Positions 6,833 through 16,750 of a DNA stretch of 64,000 nucleotides are shown here, in pieces; the stretch's first letter is position 1, and every line of letters begins with the position of its first letter. Location of the stretch: assembly GCA_022510385.1 (NCBI GenBank), contig JAFLTQ010000009.1:1-64000 (forward strand), read 5' to 3'. The position numbers and the translations under genes were made by a program. Origin of the DNA: Muribaculaceae bacterium. GTDB lineage: Bacteria; Bacteroidota; Bacteroidia; Bacteroidales; Muribaculaceae. The notes beneath the pieces were generated by a model. The model did no database searches and was not told where the DNA came from. It saw nothing but the letters and a program-made list of their open reading frames with translations.

Positions 6833-9445
6833 ATGATTGCAAAGAAAGCCATTCCTATAGCTATTGTCTCCCTGATAATGGCACTCCCCTTTCAAGGCCA
6901 AGCCGGAATTTCAGAGGACAAGTCTGCAGAAAAAGATAAAACCGAGAAAAAAGACGAGAAAGAGGAAAACGACAGCGATTCCTTCAAAAAATCGTTGGCC
7001 GAAGCACAGGTGTATCAAGGGCTAATGGACATTTATCTAAAGAAAACCGGTAAATTATTTTTGGCATTACCCGATTCAATATATGGAGCCGACCTTATGC
7101 TTGTAAGCCGGGTCAACGGCATTTCCCACACAAAAGATCTTGTGGCAGGAGAGATGAATATTAACCCCATTGTGATAAGATTCACGAAAGATCACAACAA
7201 TGTGTACATGCACATAGTGCAAGACCGCGCAGAAATAAATCCCGGCGATCCGATTGCCTCCTCTTACCATAGGAATTTCATCGACCCTATTGTGAAGGGA
7301 TTCAAAATAAAGTCAAGTGAAGGTGGTAAAGATTTCATAGAAGTGACCGATTTTTTCAAAGGTAATGAAAAGTTAATCTCCCCCATCAAGGATCTGAATC
7401 CAATATCAATGCTTTTAAGCGGTAAAAAGGGTATCGATGCATCATATTATGAAGACGGTTCGGCCATTACTTCCGTGAAGGCTTTTCCTGACAATGTGAT
7501 GATAGAGAGCCGACTGGCATTCACCACCGACAAAGTTTATGAACCATATACGGTTTCAATGTCACGTTCAATCATAAAGCTCCCCGACACTCCGATGAAA
7601 CCTCGTCTTCAAGACAACAGGGTTGGATATTTCTATGAAGCCAAAAAACTTTATTCCTCAGATATCGACGGCACAAAGGATTATCAGATAATCGACCGGT
7701 TCCGGATTGAGCCTAAAGAAGAAGATTTAGATGCATATTTTTCAGGAAAGCTCGTCGTGCCGAAACAAAAGATCATATTTTATGTGGATTCAGCATTCCC
7801 GGCTAAATGGCGCGGAGCTGTGAAAGAAGGCATTGAATATTGGAACAAAGGCTTTGAAGCGGCAGGTTTCAAAAATGTAATAGAGGCCAGAGATTACCCC
7901 AAAGACGACCCGACATTCGATGCAGACGACATCAGGAAGAATTGCGTGAGATATTGTGTCTCCCCCACGGCTAATGCCATGGGACCTTCATACGTGGATC
8001 CGAGAACGGGTGAAATTCTCGGAGCCGACGTGATTTGGTATCATAATGTGCTTCAATTGCTTCATGACTGGAAATTCACACAGACCGGTGCTGTGGATCC
8101 CAGAGTAAGAACAAATGTTTTCCCGGATTCAGTCATGTATGAGTCCCTCACCTATGTCACGGCCCATGAAATAGGCCACTGTCTTGGCTTGATGCACAAT
8201 ATGGGTGCAAGCTATGCCTACACCATAGATAACCTGCGGGATCCGGAATTCACACAAAAATATGGCACCACCCCTTCTATAATGGATTATGCACGAAACA
8301 ACTATGTTGCCCAGCCCGGAGATTTTGAAAGAGGGGTGAAATTGACTCCTCCTGACATTGGAGTGTATGACATTCACGCCATAGACTGGGGTTATAGAAT
8401 TTTCCCGGGCAACCCGGGAATCTTTGACGAACAAGAGGCCTTGGATGCCATGATCCGAGTTCATGACGGTGATCCAATGTATGAATTCGGGGCACAACAA
8501 GTATTAGGTCTCATGGATCCCACCGACCAGACCGAGGATCTTTCCAATGATCATATCGAAGCCGGACGGTTGGCGATCTCCAATCTAAAGATCATAATGG
8601 ATAATTTCCAGGAATGGACCGGGGTGCCCGGAGATAATTTTAATACACTTGAAAAGAAATATAATGCCGTGGTCAACCAATTCGGAAGACATATAGGGCA
8701 TGTTATCCCTTATATCGGGGGAGTACGTTTCAAAGAAGTGAGACAGGGGAAAGGCGACGGACAGGCCAGGAATTACTTCAGCAAAGATGATCAAAAAAGG
8801 GCCATGGAGTGGCTTATGTCTCAATTAAGGAATTGCGGATGGCTTGAACCTGAAAGCCTCATAGCGAATTTCGATGAATCCCCATCCTGGAGAAGAAGGT
8901 TGGAAAGGAGTGTTGTGGGATGTTTCACATCTCCGGTTGTGCTTGGCAGAATCAAGAAGGGATATGAAACTGATCCTACCAACGGATATAAAGTGGAAGA
9001 ATTCCTCGACGATGCCATGGCATTAGTTTTTGAAGCCTCATATAAAAACAGAGCTCTTGACGACGTGGAACTTAACCTCCAGTCATCGACAATCGCCGCC
9101 TTGGCAAAAGCATCCGGATTAGACATCCTTAACAATGTGAAAGTGGGAGATTCAGCATTAGATGCAGCTGTGGATTTCAATGAATTTGTCTTGAACGTCA
9201 GTTCTCCTACCATCACATGTTCACAGTCACTAAATGCCGATCTTGACATTGATGGCCAAAGAGCATTTTTCAGGATTGCATTAGGCGACAATCCGTTGCC
9301 ACAGTCGGAGATGAGGCCTTTGATGACACGCCAATTACAATTGATACGCTCATTATATAAGAAATGTGTTTCAAAAGCTCCTGATTTAAAAACCAAAGAA
9401 TATTATAAATATCAGCTACGTGTTATAGACCAGCTGTTGAAATAA
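6833..9445 (+). CDS. secreted zinc-dependent metalloprotease (DUF5117/DUF5118/DUF4953 type)
   Basis: An 870-residue protein with a signal peptide (MIAKKAIPIAIVSLIMALPF) followed by a highly charged linker (residues 30-50). The N-terminal part, to about residue 330, matches the DUF5118 and DUF5117 pattern (GKLFLALPDSIYGADLMLVS). The catalytic domain follows, with HEIGHCLGLMH at residues 445-455: H445, H449 and H455 as zinc ligands and E446 as the catalytic base. A SIMDY Met-turn lies about 37 residues later. This is the metzincin-type layout of a family common beside SusC/SusD pairs in Bacteroidetes. It probably acts in the periplasm or at the surface on peptides or proteins. Two bases separate it from susC, so it leads the operon. 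The substrate is not known. Confidence 0.88.
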   Translation: MIAKKAIPIAIVSLIMALPFQGQAGISEDKSAEKDKTEKKDEKEENDSDSFKKSLAEAQVYQGLMDIYLKKTGKLFLALPDSIYGADLMLVSRVNGISHTKDLVAGEMNINPIVIRFTKDHNNVYMHIVQDRAEINPGDPIASSYHRNFIDPIVKGFKIKSSEGGKDFIEVTDFFKGNEKLISPIKDLNPISMLLSGKKGIDASYYEDGSAITSVKAFPDNVMIESRLAFTTDKVYEPYTVSMSRSIIKLPDTPMKPRLQDNRVGYFYEAKKLYSSDIDGTKDYQIIDRFRIEPKEEDLDAYFSGKLVVPKQKIIFYVDSAFPAKWRGAVKEGIEYWNKGFEAAGFKNVIEARDYPKDDPTFDADDIRKNCVRYCVSPTANAMGPSYVDPRTGEILGADVIWYHNVLQLLHDWKFTQTGAVDPRVRTNVFPDSVMYESLTYVTAHEIGHCLGLMHNMGASYAYTIDNLRDPEFTQKYGTTPSIMDYARNNYVAQPGDFERGVKLTPPDIGVYDIHAIDWGYRIFPGNPGIFDEQEALDAMIRVHDGDPMYEFGAQQVLGLMDPTDQTEDLSNDHIEAGRLAISNLKIIMDNFQEWTGVPGDNFNTLEKKYNAVVNQFGRHIGHVIPYIGGVRFKEVRQGKGDGQARNYFSKDDQKRAMEWLMSQLRNCGWLEPESLIANFDESPSWRRRLERSVVGCFTSPVVLGRIKKGYETDPTNGYKVEEFLDDAMALVFEASYKNRALDDVELNLQSSTIAALAKASGLDILNNVKVGDSALDAAVDFNEFVLNVSSPTITCSQSLNADLDIDGQRAFFRIALGDNPLPQSEMRPLMTRQLQLIRSLYKKCVSKAPDLKTKEYYKYQLRVIDQLLK

Positions 9446-9447
9446 TT

Positions 9448-12400
9448 ATGAAACGATTTTTATTTTTATCTTTACTGTTTCTGGCTTGGGGAGTTTCACT
9501 TGCAGGAAACAATACGCGACTTATCACAGGTCTGGTGGAAGATGAGCAGGGAGAACCCCTGGTGGGAGCCACAGTGAAAGTGGAAAATGAACTAATAGCC
9601 GCCTCGACGGATATAGACGGCAAATTCTCCCTCAACCTTCCTGTGGATCAAGATGTGGAACTGTCAGTTACATATGTCGGATATTCTCCGCGGCTCATAA
9701 AAGTGAAGCCGAGTGAAACCTTCCTGAAAGTCAAGATGCAGGTGAATGCAAGCGAGATAGAGGAAGTGGTGGTGATCGGTTACGGCACTGCTAAGAAAGC
9801 GAGCCTCACATCCTCAGTGGAAGTTTTGAAGGGATCAGACATTGCAAAGATACCTTCAATGAACCTTGACCAGAGTCTTGCCGGCCAGGTATCCGGTCTT
9901 GGCGTCACAATGACATCCGCCGACCCATCTTCAGCGAAAGAATCCAGAATAAGCGTCAGAGGAAATACCGGAGAGCCTTTGTTGGTGATTGATGGCATAC
10001 CCAGGCTCGGAACTAACACCAATGACGGAGAGATGCGCCTCAGCGACCTTAACCCGGATGACATCGAGAGCATATCTATATTGAAAGATGCCGCCGCTGC
10101 TGCGGTATATGGCGCCAGAGCTGCCAACGGAGTGATTCTCGTACAGACAAAACGAGGAAAGACATCCTCCAGGGCCAGAGTGACATATAGAGGTCAGTTC
10201 AATTTCGAACAGGCCACCAATCTTCCTAAATTTCTTAAAGCCCGACAATTCGCCGAGCTTTACAACAGGGCTGTGGCAGAATCCGCATCCGACACCTACA
10301 CCCCCTATAACCTTGATTTGATTGGTTCGAATCCTAATCTTTACGGAGATGAAAACATAATGGATCATTTAAACAAATGGGGACATTCACAAAGACATTC
10401 AATATCCATTTCCGGTGGCGGGAATGCGGTGAGATATTTTCTCTCCGGAGCCTATTCAGAGTCGAAAGGACTTTATTCCAATATCGGGAGAAGCCGATAT
10501 AATTATTCCGGGAAAATAGATGCCGATATTTTGCCGGGACTCACCGCCTCTGTAGACTTTAACGGATCGGTTTCAAACTATAAAAATTCAAGCTACGCCA
10601 CGCTTGACGAGGCCTATAGCTACTCTCCTCTCCAAGTTCTTAGATTCACCGACGGAAGTCTTGCAAGTATCGAAGGCTATAACCCTCTTATTGATATAGA
10701 AGGACTCGGAGGTTACACCAAACAATCAAGTGATTTTCACACCGTGATGGGTATCCTGAGATACGATATTCCATTTGTAAAGGGTCTTAATCTCTATTTG
10801 CAGGGGTCGATTGATTTCAATCATAATAACACGACCATAAGTTCGAATCCGGTGACCTTGTATATTTATGACGAAAAGAGCGGCACCTTCTCAATTGATG
10901 AGAATACTGTGTATCCCAAAGCCAACATCACGATGTCTGACCGATTCCAAAAAGTCAACAACAAATTGATTGAATTCGGAATAAATTATAACCGCACCTT
11001 CAAAGAGAAACATGATGTTGCAGCCACAGCTGTTTTCAACTATCAAGATTATCACAACAGATATCTAAACGGCACAAACAATAATAGGCCGGGACTTTAT
11101 CCGGATGTAATGGGGAGCACATCATCGGGATCACTCACAGGAAATGAGTATTATACCCAAAGGGCTTCGATGGTGGGTAGAGCTACTTATGGATTTGCAA
11201 ACCGTTATTTTGCAGAATTCAGTTTCCGTGTCGACGGTTCCACACGTTTCGCGCCCGGGAAAAGATGGGGCTTCTTCCCCACGGGATCTGCCTCCTGGGT
11301 GATAAGCAACGAATCTTTCTTCCAAAGGATTCCACCTTCAGTGTTGTCATTTGCAAAAATCAGGGCTTCTGCCGGTATTCTTGGTGATGACGGAGCTATT
11401 TCTGATTATGCATATCTCCAAAACTATAACTTCACAAACGGTGAAGGTTATAACTTCGGAGGTGTGTGGACTCCTACTCTTATCCCCTCAATTTCAGGAT
11501 TTCCAAATCCTGATCTCACATGGGGAAAATCCAAAGATTTCAATGTTGGGCTCGACGGAGGTTTCTGGGACAACCGTATATCATTTTCTTTGGAATGGTT
11601 CCAACGCACCAGGACAGATATGGTCACCAACGCAAGACCCCAATTGTTCCCTCCTTCAGTTGGAACCGGAGGAGTGTCGGCCAACGTAAATATCGGCAAA
11701 GTGAGATATCGCGGCTGGGACTTTTCCATTCGCCACGTCAACAATGTAGGAGAATTCAGGTATAATGTAAATTTCAATATCGGCACAAACGACGACATAG
11801 TGCTTGATTGGGGTGATGAGTCTTCACTTCCTGAAAACCAAAGATACGCCGGTAATCCTTATAGTGTCTGGTTTTTATATGAAGCAGCCGGCCTGTTCCA
11901 AAATGAAGAAGAAATTAAGAACTGGCCTCTTGATCAAGACGGAAACAAGAATCGCACATTGCGACCGGGTGACATTAAATATGTCGACCAGGATGGCGAC
12001 GGGAAATTGACCGTAAACGACATGATAAATGTCAAAGATTCCTCTTTGCCCGATGTAAGCTACGGGTTTGGGATCGGAGCTGAATGGAAAGGAATTTATT
12101 TCAATGCGCAATTCATGGGATTTGGGGGATATAACCAGAAAATAACGGAACTCTATACACTTGAAAACGGCTCTCTCCAAAGATTTCAGGATTATCATTG
12201 GTATGATTCCTGGACTCCGGAAAACCCGGATGCAAGTTATCCAAGAATCAAATTCGCCACTACAGGCGATAACAATCGTTTTGACAGCACATTCTGGATA
12301 AAGAAATGTAATTTCTTGCGGTTTAAAGCGTTGACTGTAGGTTATCATTTCCCGGCTAAAGTGTTGGGACACTCCGGAGTCAAGACATTGGATTTGGCAT

Positions 12401-12516
12401 TTCAGGCATCCAACCTATTTACCTGGTCATCTCTCGAAAACGGGATGGATCCTGAGGTACTACGCGGCTATCCGATCACCAGGGGATATGGTGTGTCACT
12501 CACATTTGGTTTCTAA
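9448..12516 (+). CDS. SusC-like TonB-dependent outer-membrane receptor
   Basis: A 1022-residue TonB-dependent transporter with a signal peptide (MKRFLFLSLLFLAWGVSLA). An N-terminal carboxypeptidase-regulatory-like domain spans residues 25-95 (GLVEDEQGEPLVGATVKVE). A plug follows, with EEVVVIGYGTAKK and LSDLNPDDIESISILKDAAA, then a 22-strand barrel ending in an aromatic residue (SLTFGF). It should import an oligomer captured by the SusD partner, powered by TonB-ExbBD. The adjoining protease suggests a peptide or glycoprotein substrate rather than a plain glycan; that is inference. The susD gene begins 21 bases downstream. Confidence 0.93.
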   Translation: MKRFLFLSLLFLAWGVSLAGNNTRLITGLVEDEQGEPLVGATVKVENELIAASTDIDGKFSLNLPVDQDVELSVTYVGYSPRLIKVKPSETFLKVKMQVNASEIEEVVVIGYGTAKKASLTSSVEVLKGSDIAKIPSMNLDQSLAGQVSGLGVTMTSADPSSAKESRISVRGNTGEPLLVIDGIPRLGTNTNDGEMRLSDLNPDDIESISILKDAAAAAVYGARAANGVILVQTKRGKTSSRARVTYRGQFNFEQATNLPKFLKARQFAELYNRAVAESASDTYTPYNLDLIGSNPNLYGDENIMDHLNKWGHSQRHSISISGGGNAVRYFLSGAYSESKGLYSNIGRSRYNYSGKIDADILPGLTASVDFNGSVSNYKNSSYATLDEAYSYSPLQVLRFTDGSLASIEGYNPLIDIEGLGGYTKQSSDFHTVMGILRYDIPFVKGLNLYLQGSIDFNHNNTTISSNPVTLYIYDEKSGTFSIDENTVYPKANITMSDRFQKVNNKLIEFGINYNRTFKEKHDVAATAVFNYQDYHNRYLNGTNNNRPGLYPDVMGSTSSGSLTGNEYYTQRASMVGRATYGFANRYFAEFSFRVDGSTRFAPGKRWGFFPTGSASWVISNESFFQRIPPSVLSFAKIRASAGILGDDGAISDYAYLQNYNFTNGEGYNFGGVWTPTLIPSISGFPNPDLTWGKSKDFNVGLDGGFWDNRISFSLEWFQRTRTDMVTNARPQLFPPSVGTGGVSANVNIGKVRYRGWDFSIRHVNNVGEFRYNVNFNIGTNDDIVLDWGDESSLPENQRYAGNPYSVWFLYEAAGLFQNEEEIKNWPLDQDGNKNRTLRPGDIKYVDQDGDGKLTVNDMINVKDSSLPDVSYGFGIGAEWKGIYFNAQFMGFGGYNQKITELYTLENGSLQRFQDYHWYDSWTPENPDASYPRIKFATTGDNNRFDSTFWIKKCNFLRFKALTVGYHFPAKVLGHSGVKTLDLAFQASNLFTWSSLENGMDPEVLRGYPITRGYGVSLTFGF

Positions 12517-12537
12517 TAAATTAAGACAGATATAAAA

Positions 12538-14307
12538 ATGAAATATCTAAAACATATATCGGCAATATTTTTATCCTTATCTCTTCTGTCATGCGACAGC
12601 ATATTCAGGGATGAACCTTTCGACAAACTGGCAGAAACCCAAATCTGGGGAGACAAGCAACTTCTTGATGAATACACAGCCAGATGGTACCGGAATATGG
12701 ACAATGGTTTCTATATCCTTGTGTCAACTATTATCAAGAACTTAGGGGAAGAGTATGAACCATGGTTTGGCGATCAGCTAACCGTAGGGCGCAGCGACTG
12801 GTATCAGGCAGGTTATGGCGATATGCTAAAGGGCTCCCAGACAATCTACAATAACCGAGGAAAGTTGTTGTGGGAAAACTATTATACAATGATACGTTCA
12901 ATCAACACCCTTTTGGAGCACGAATCTGAACTTCCCGCTTCTATGAAGTCAAGGCTTATGGGAGAGGCTCATTTCTTTAGAGCCTGGTATTATTATAAAC
13001 TATTACGTCAGTTCGGCGGAGCCTTGATAATCGACCATACTTACAATCCATTGCAGGATCCGGAGACTTTCCCGAGAGCATCATTTGAAGAAATGGTGGA
13101 ATTTATCACCAGTGAGGCAGAGATAGCATCTTCCTTATTGGAAACCGACTTACCGACAACAATGGTTGGGAGAGCTACTAAAGGAGCGGCCCTGATGCTG
13201 AAGGCCAAAACTTATTTCTGGGCGGCGGGAGAACATTTCCAGAATGTGGAGCAACCATATTTGGGCTTTAAGGATAACAGGAGCCTTGAAATGCTTGGAT
13301 TGGCTGCGAAGGAATATGACCGAGTGATAGCTTTGAACAAATATCATCTCATTCCGATTTCCTCCACCAACAGGGAGGGAGTGGTGAGTGAATATCGCAA
13401 TATTTTCCTCACCAAGAATTCTATGGAATCTATCTGGGAGGTGCAACACAGCGACGACGGCAACTTCACCTCCGGGGGGTTCGGTCATAAACTCGACCGG
13501 GATGCTGCCCCACCGTCGCTCACGGGGGTGAATTGCGCCTACAACCCTACTCAAAATCATATAGATGAATACCGGATGGCTAACGGTAAACGTATATCGG
13601 ATTCTGATTCAGGTTATGATCCTCTGAATCCCTATGAAGGGAGGGATTATCGTTTTTATGCCAATATTTTATATGACGGTGCAGAATGGAAAGGCACAAC
13701 CATAGAAACACATTACACCGCCTCCGGTGGGACTTATATTCCCGGGAAAGATCTTACTCCCTATGATTCATCAACCACTTCCTCCATGACTCGTACGGGT
13801 TATTATATGGCAAAATTTTTACGCGAGAGCCAACAGATCGACCAGGATGAAACTTATGCGAGTTCCCAGAACTGCATCTTGTGGCGATATGCTGAATTAT
13901 TGCTCGATTATGCAGAAATTGATTTTAAATTGGGCAGAACCGGAGATGCACTCGACAAAATTAATCAGATAAGAAGGAGAGTGCATATGCCGGAGCTCAC
14001 CTCAATTACATGGGAAGATATCACTAATGAGAGAAGAGTGGAACTGGCATTTGAAAAGACCACCTACTGGGATATTCTTCGTTACGGCACGGCACAGAAA
14101 ATGCTGAATGGTGCCACCAATCCCCTCTATGGATGCAGGATTATCTTCGAGGAAGACGGTTCGAAGACGGTAATCTTGAATAGAGTTGTAAACGGAAATA
14201 ATAATAACACGCGTTCCTTCTCCCCGCATCAATATTTCTATCCTATAGCGTGGGATGACATTCGTTATCATGGAATTGAACAAAATCCCGGCTGGAACGA
14301 AGTTTAA
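12538..14307 (+). CDS. SusD/RagB-like surface lipoprotein
   Basis: A 589-residue lipoprotein with signal MKYLKHISAIFLSLSLLSC and cysteine at residue 19. It has the SusD family layout: a helical TPR core (FFRAWYYYKLLRQFGG near residue 142) and a C-terminal SusD/RagB region (ILWRYAELLLDYAE; DKINQIRRRVHMPEL; RRVELAFEKTTYWDILRYG). It would cap the SusC barrel and bind substrate at the cell surface. It is the third gene of the metalloprotease operon. The ligand cannot be told from sequence. Confidence 0.93.
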   Translation: MKYLKHISAIFLSLSLLSCDSIFRDEPFDKLAETQIWGDKQLLDEYTARWYRNMDNGFYILVSTIIKNLGEEYEPWFGDQLTVGRSDWYQAGYGDMLKGSQTIYNNRGKLLWENYYTMIRSINTLLEHESELPASMKSRLMGEAHFFRAWYYYKLLRQFGGALIIDHTYNPLQDPETFPRASFEEMVEFITSEAEIASSLLETDLPTTMVGRATKGAALMLKAKTYFWAAGEHFQNVEQPYLGFKDNRSLEMLGLAAKEYDRVIALNKYHLIPISSTNREGVVSEYRNIFLTKNSMESIWEVQHSDDGNFTSGGFGHKLDRDAAPPSLTGVNCAYNPTQNHIDEYRMANGKRISDSDSGYDPLNPYEGRDYRFYANILYDGAEWKGTTIETHYTASGGTYIPGKDLTPYDSSTTSSMTRTGYYMAKFLRESQQIDQDETYASSQNCILWRYAELLLDYAEIDFKLGRTGDALDKINQIRRRVHMPELTSITWEDITNERRVELAFEKTTYWDILRYGTAQKMLNGATNPLYGCRIIFEEDGSKTVILNRVVNGNNNNTRSFSPHQYFYPIAWDDIRYHGIEQNPGWNEV

Positions 14308-14336
14308 GTAACAAATTGATAATAAATGTAAAGAAT

Positions 14337-14368
14337 TTTGGCAAATAGAATAATTTATGTTTATTTTG
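14337..14368 (+). promoter_or_regulatory. possible promoter of the 14436 gene
   Basis: TTTG at 14337-14340, 20 bases of spacer, then TTATTTTG at 14361-14368, one mismatch from TAnnTTTG. The ATG at 14436 lies 67 bases downstream. If real, the secreted protein gene can be expressed separately from the SusCD operon. Confidence 0.35.
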
Positions 14369-14435
14369 CTGTTCTTTTGTAAGTCTCCATTGTTGTAATG
14401 GATTCTTAATGAAGTTTAATTAAAACCAATTGCTT

Positions 14436-15413
14436 ATGAAAAAATCTTTACTTTTTATCGCATTTGCAGGCCTTGCAATAGGAGCCAACGCACAAGACGC
14501 CACATACAATTTCTTTGATCCGGCAGATTGTGATGCCGACGGTTGGTTATGGCTTAACTCTCAGGAAAAAATCGACAAGTATGTAGGAGGACTTGACAGC
14601 GACAAGAAAATCAAATTGGTGCCTGCCCAATACGAACTCCGGGATCCGGCTTTTCCGGATGACTATTACACCCCTGAAAGTTATGCTGACCCGAATTTGA
14701 AAGGCTACAACCAGCTTGGTGAAGAAGGTGGCGAAGGTTCAGTGACAGGAGGTATTGTGCTTCCGGCAGCCCAGTATGATCCGGATGAAGACTGGTGGCC
14801 CACAGATGGTGGCGGAATTCTTGTGGCAATGCCCGATTGCGCTGTCTTTGAGCTCTATATTTCTCAGTCTATGCCCGAAGTTATGACGGAAATCTACGTG
14901 GCAAAAAAAGAAACCAACAAACTGGAGGATTGCGAATACATATGGGATGATGATTATGGCATTCTTGATGACACTCAGGGACCCGTAATCAAAGATTATG
15001 CCGGTTTCTATCTCAATATGCAGGAAATTGAATATGACTATGATTACGGTGAAGGAAATCCTGATATATGGACTATTTATGGTGAGAAAGGTGAGGCCAG
15101 GACAGCTTATATAGCTAATTATTCTTATATCGAGGAGGCGACTGATAATACTTGCCCCATGTATATCCAGGGTATTCATATCCTCACCTACACCGACGCT
15201 TCGCAGGCAGGAGTAAAGGCAATCCAAGCTGATAATGTCAAGATCAATATCAATGGTGGTGTGATTTCATTGCAAAACGCAGCTCAGATATCTGTTTACT
15301 CTCCAAGCGGCGCTAAGGTTGCAGAAGCTTATGGTTCTTCACTTGATTGTTCTTCTTTGAAGGGTGTTTATCTCGTAAAAGTTGGTAACAAGACAGTTAA
15401 AGCTGTATTTTAA
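14436..15413 (+). CDS. secreted protein with type IX-like C-terminal sorting tail, unknown function
   Basis: A 325-residue protein with signal peptide MKKSLLFIAFAGLAIGANAQ. The start at 14436 is chosen because a TTG six bases upstream only adds two residues. The mature N-terminus has YNFFDPADCDADGWLWLNSQ, a motif I associate with uncharacterised Bacteroidales secreted proteins. The last 65 residues form a beta-rich tail ending LKGVYLVKVGNKTVKAVF, typical of type IX secretion sorting domains. It is likely exported and possibly surface-attached. It lies 128 bases after susD and may be an accessory of that uptake system. Confidence 0.65.
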   Translation: MKKSLLFIAFAGLAIGANAQDATYNFFDPADCDADGWLWLNSQEKIDKYVGGLDSDKKIKLVPAQYELRDPAFPDDYYTPESYADPNLKGYNQLGEEGGEGSVTGGIVLPAAQYDPDEDWWPTDGGGILVAMPDCAVFELYISQSMPEVMTEIYVAKKETNKLEDCEYIWDDDYGILDDTQGPVIKDYAGFYLNMQEIEYDYDYGEGNPDIWTIYGEKGEARTAYIANYSYIEEATDNTCPMYIQGIHILTYTDASQAGVKAIQADNVKININGGVISLQNAAQISVYSPSGAKVAEAYGSSLDCSSLKGVYLVKVGNKTVKAVF

Positions 15414-15504
15414 TCAATAATCCGGATTGATTGAAATTAAAAGTGAGTCATTAAATTTCTGATATAAAGAGGGTGAGTCAAAAAGATATATGACACCACC
15501 CGAT

Positions 15505-15552
15505 GAAAAAGAAGCCGTCTGAAGATCTCAAGATTTTCAGACGGTTTCTTTA
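15505..15552 (+). terminator. bidirectional rho-independent terminator
   Basis: A 9-bp perfect stem (CCGTCTGAA at 15515-15523 with TTCAGACGG at 15536-15544) and a 12-base loop. TTTCTTT follows and AAAAAGAAG precedes, so it can stop transcription from both sides. It lies between the convergent secreted-protein and nitroreductase genes. Nothing else is seen in 15414-15705. Confidence 0.85.
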
Positions 15553-15705
15553 TAATATAGAGAAAGTGTGTTAGCTTTGGCAATTGATTCACGAAAGTTA
15601 AGACTATACTGTCTTCCAATTTCCGGTCAGATAACTTTAATAACGGCAATAATAGTATTTTACGGTTATATCCCAAGTATCTGAGAATTTTATTTTAATA
15701 ATGAA

Positions 15706-16494
15706 TCAACGTCTGTAAGAGATAAGATATCTCCAATCCTCCGGTGGAGTTGGAGAATCGGATACCTTTTCAAACTTTCCTTCAAAGCCGTTATATTTTT
15801 CAGTTTCATAGAAATGGCAAATACCTATTCCCGTATCCAAAACTGATGCCGGGCTTTTGGGTTTATAATAAAACATTACCTCATCACCTTTAACCAAAGC
15901 TCTCCATGGTTGTGAATTGGTTGATGAAGGAGCAATTCTCAACATTCGGAGTGATTCTGCAAATTTGTTTTCAGGATCAAGAGGCTTTTTGAAATCATCT
16001 TCAAAGAAAAGATCCGAAAAAGGCTTTCTCTTGTCGCTTCCTACGGTAAATCTCATCACCTTTTCCAACATTCTTTGTTTTTCCGGAATACCTACAGGAC
16101 ATATGATCTTTAATGATTCACCCTCAGGCCATTTTTCTCCTTGATCAAACTGAGAACCTTTATAAGTTCCCGCTATCCAACAGGTACCTAGTCCCATTTC
16201 CCATGCCTTTAACACTATCTGTTCAAATTGAAATCCTGCTGTAAGAGCAGATTCTTCACTTTCACCTATAGCCATAAGAAAATAATCCGAGGCTCCTTTG
16301 ATCACTCCATAGGTGCTCGGCCTGTACTCACCCTTAAGATCAAAATATTTTAGCCTTATAGTGATCTTACCTCCGAAGAGAGTATAAGATTGTTCTATTG
16401 CTTTGTGAAGGTCTGATATTATTTTAGGTGATAGGGGTTCGCCATTAAAACTCCTGACCGACCTTCTTTCTTTCATTGCCTGAATTATATCCAT
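15706..16494 (-). CDS. nitroreductase-family protein
   Basis: A 262-residue flavin-dependent nitroreductase-type oxidoreductase. It starts MDIIQAMKERRSVRSFNGEP, the classic N-terminus with the RRSVR flavin-binding segment. It continues with KAWEMGLGTCWIAGTY and a second half containing LRIAPSSTNSQPWRA, the substrate/FMN-binding turn. At 262 residues it is longer than the 200-residue NfnB type and resembles the internally duplicated 'putative TM nitroreductase' group. Probably cytoplasmic, FMN and NAD(P)H dependent; the physiological substrate is unknown. It is a single gene converging on the preceding operon. Confidence 0.85.
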   Translation of the reverse strand: MDIIQAMKERRSVRSFNGEPLSPKIISDLHKAIEQSYTLFGGKITIRLKYFDLKGEYRPSTYGVIKGASDYFLMAIGESEESALTAGFQFEQIVLKAWEMGLGTCWIAGTYKGSQFDQGEKWPEGESLKIICPVGIPEKQRMLEKVMRFTVGSDKRKPFSDLFFEDDFKKPLDPENKFAESLRMLRIAPSSTNSQPWRALVKGDEVMFYYKPKSPASVLDTGIGICHFYETEKYNGFEGKFEKVSDSPTPPEDWRYLISYRR

Positions 16495-16750
16495 AATTAT
16501 TAGTATCTAATTGAATTTCAAGTTTAAACTAAAACAAGTGTTTATCAAAAAAGGTTTAACTTATTGTATTCTTTTAAGACAAATAATTATCTACTATCTA
16601 ATTCCCTAACCTTGCAACCTAACTTTATAGTTATGATCCGATCATTAAGAGGAAAACTAAGGATTGTAAAATCAAATTTTTAAATGTATTTTGCGTTGTT
16701 AAAAAAAGAAAAACAAGAGAATTAAAGGAATAAGCCCAAATAAATAAGCT

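Noticed and set aside
15437..15676. A 79-codon minus-strand frame between the secreted protein and nitroreductase genes
   Set aside because: It contains the bidirectional terminator and has no recognisable protein features.
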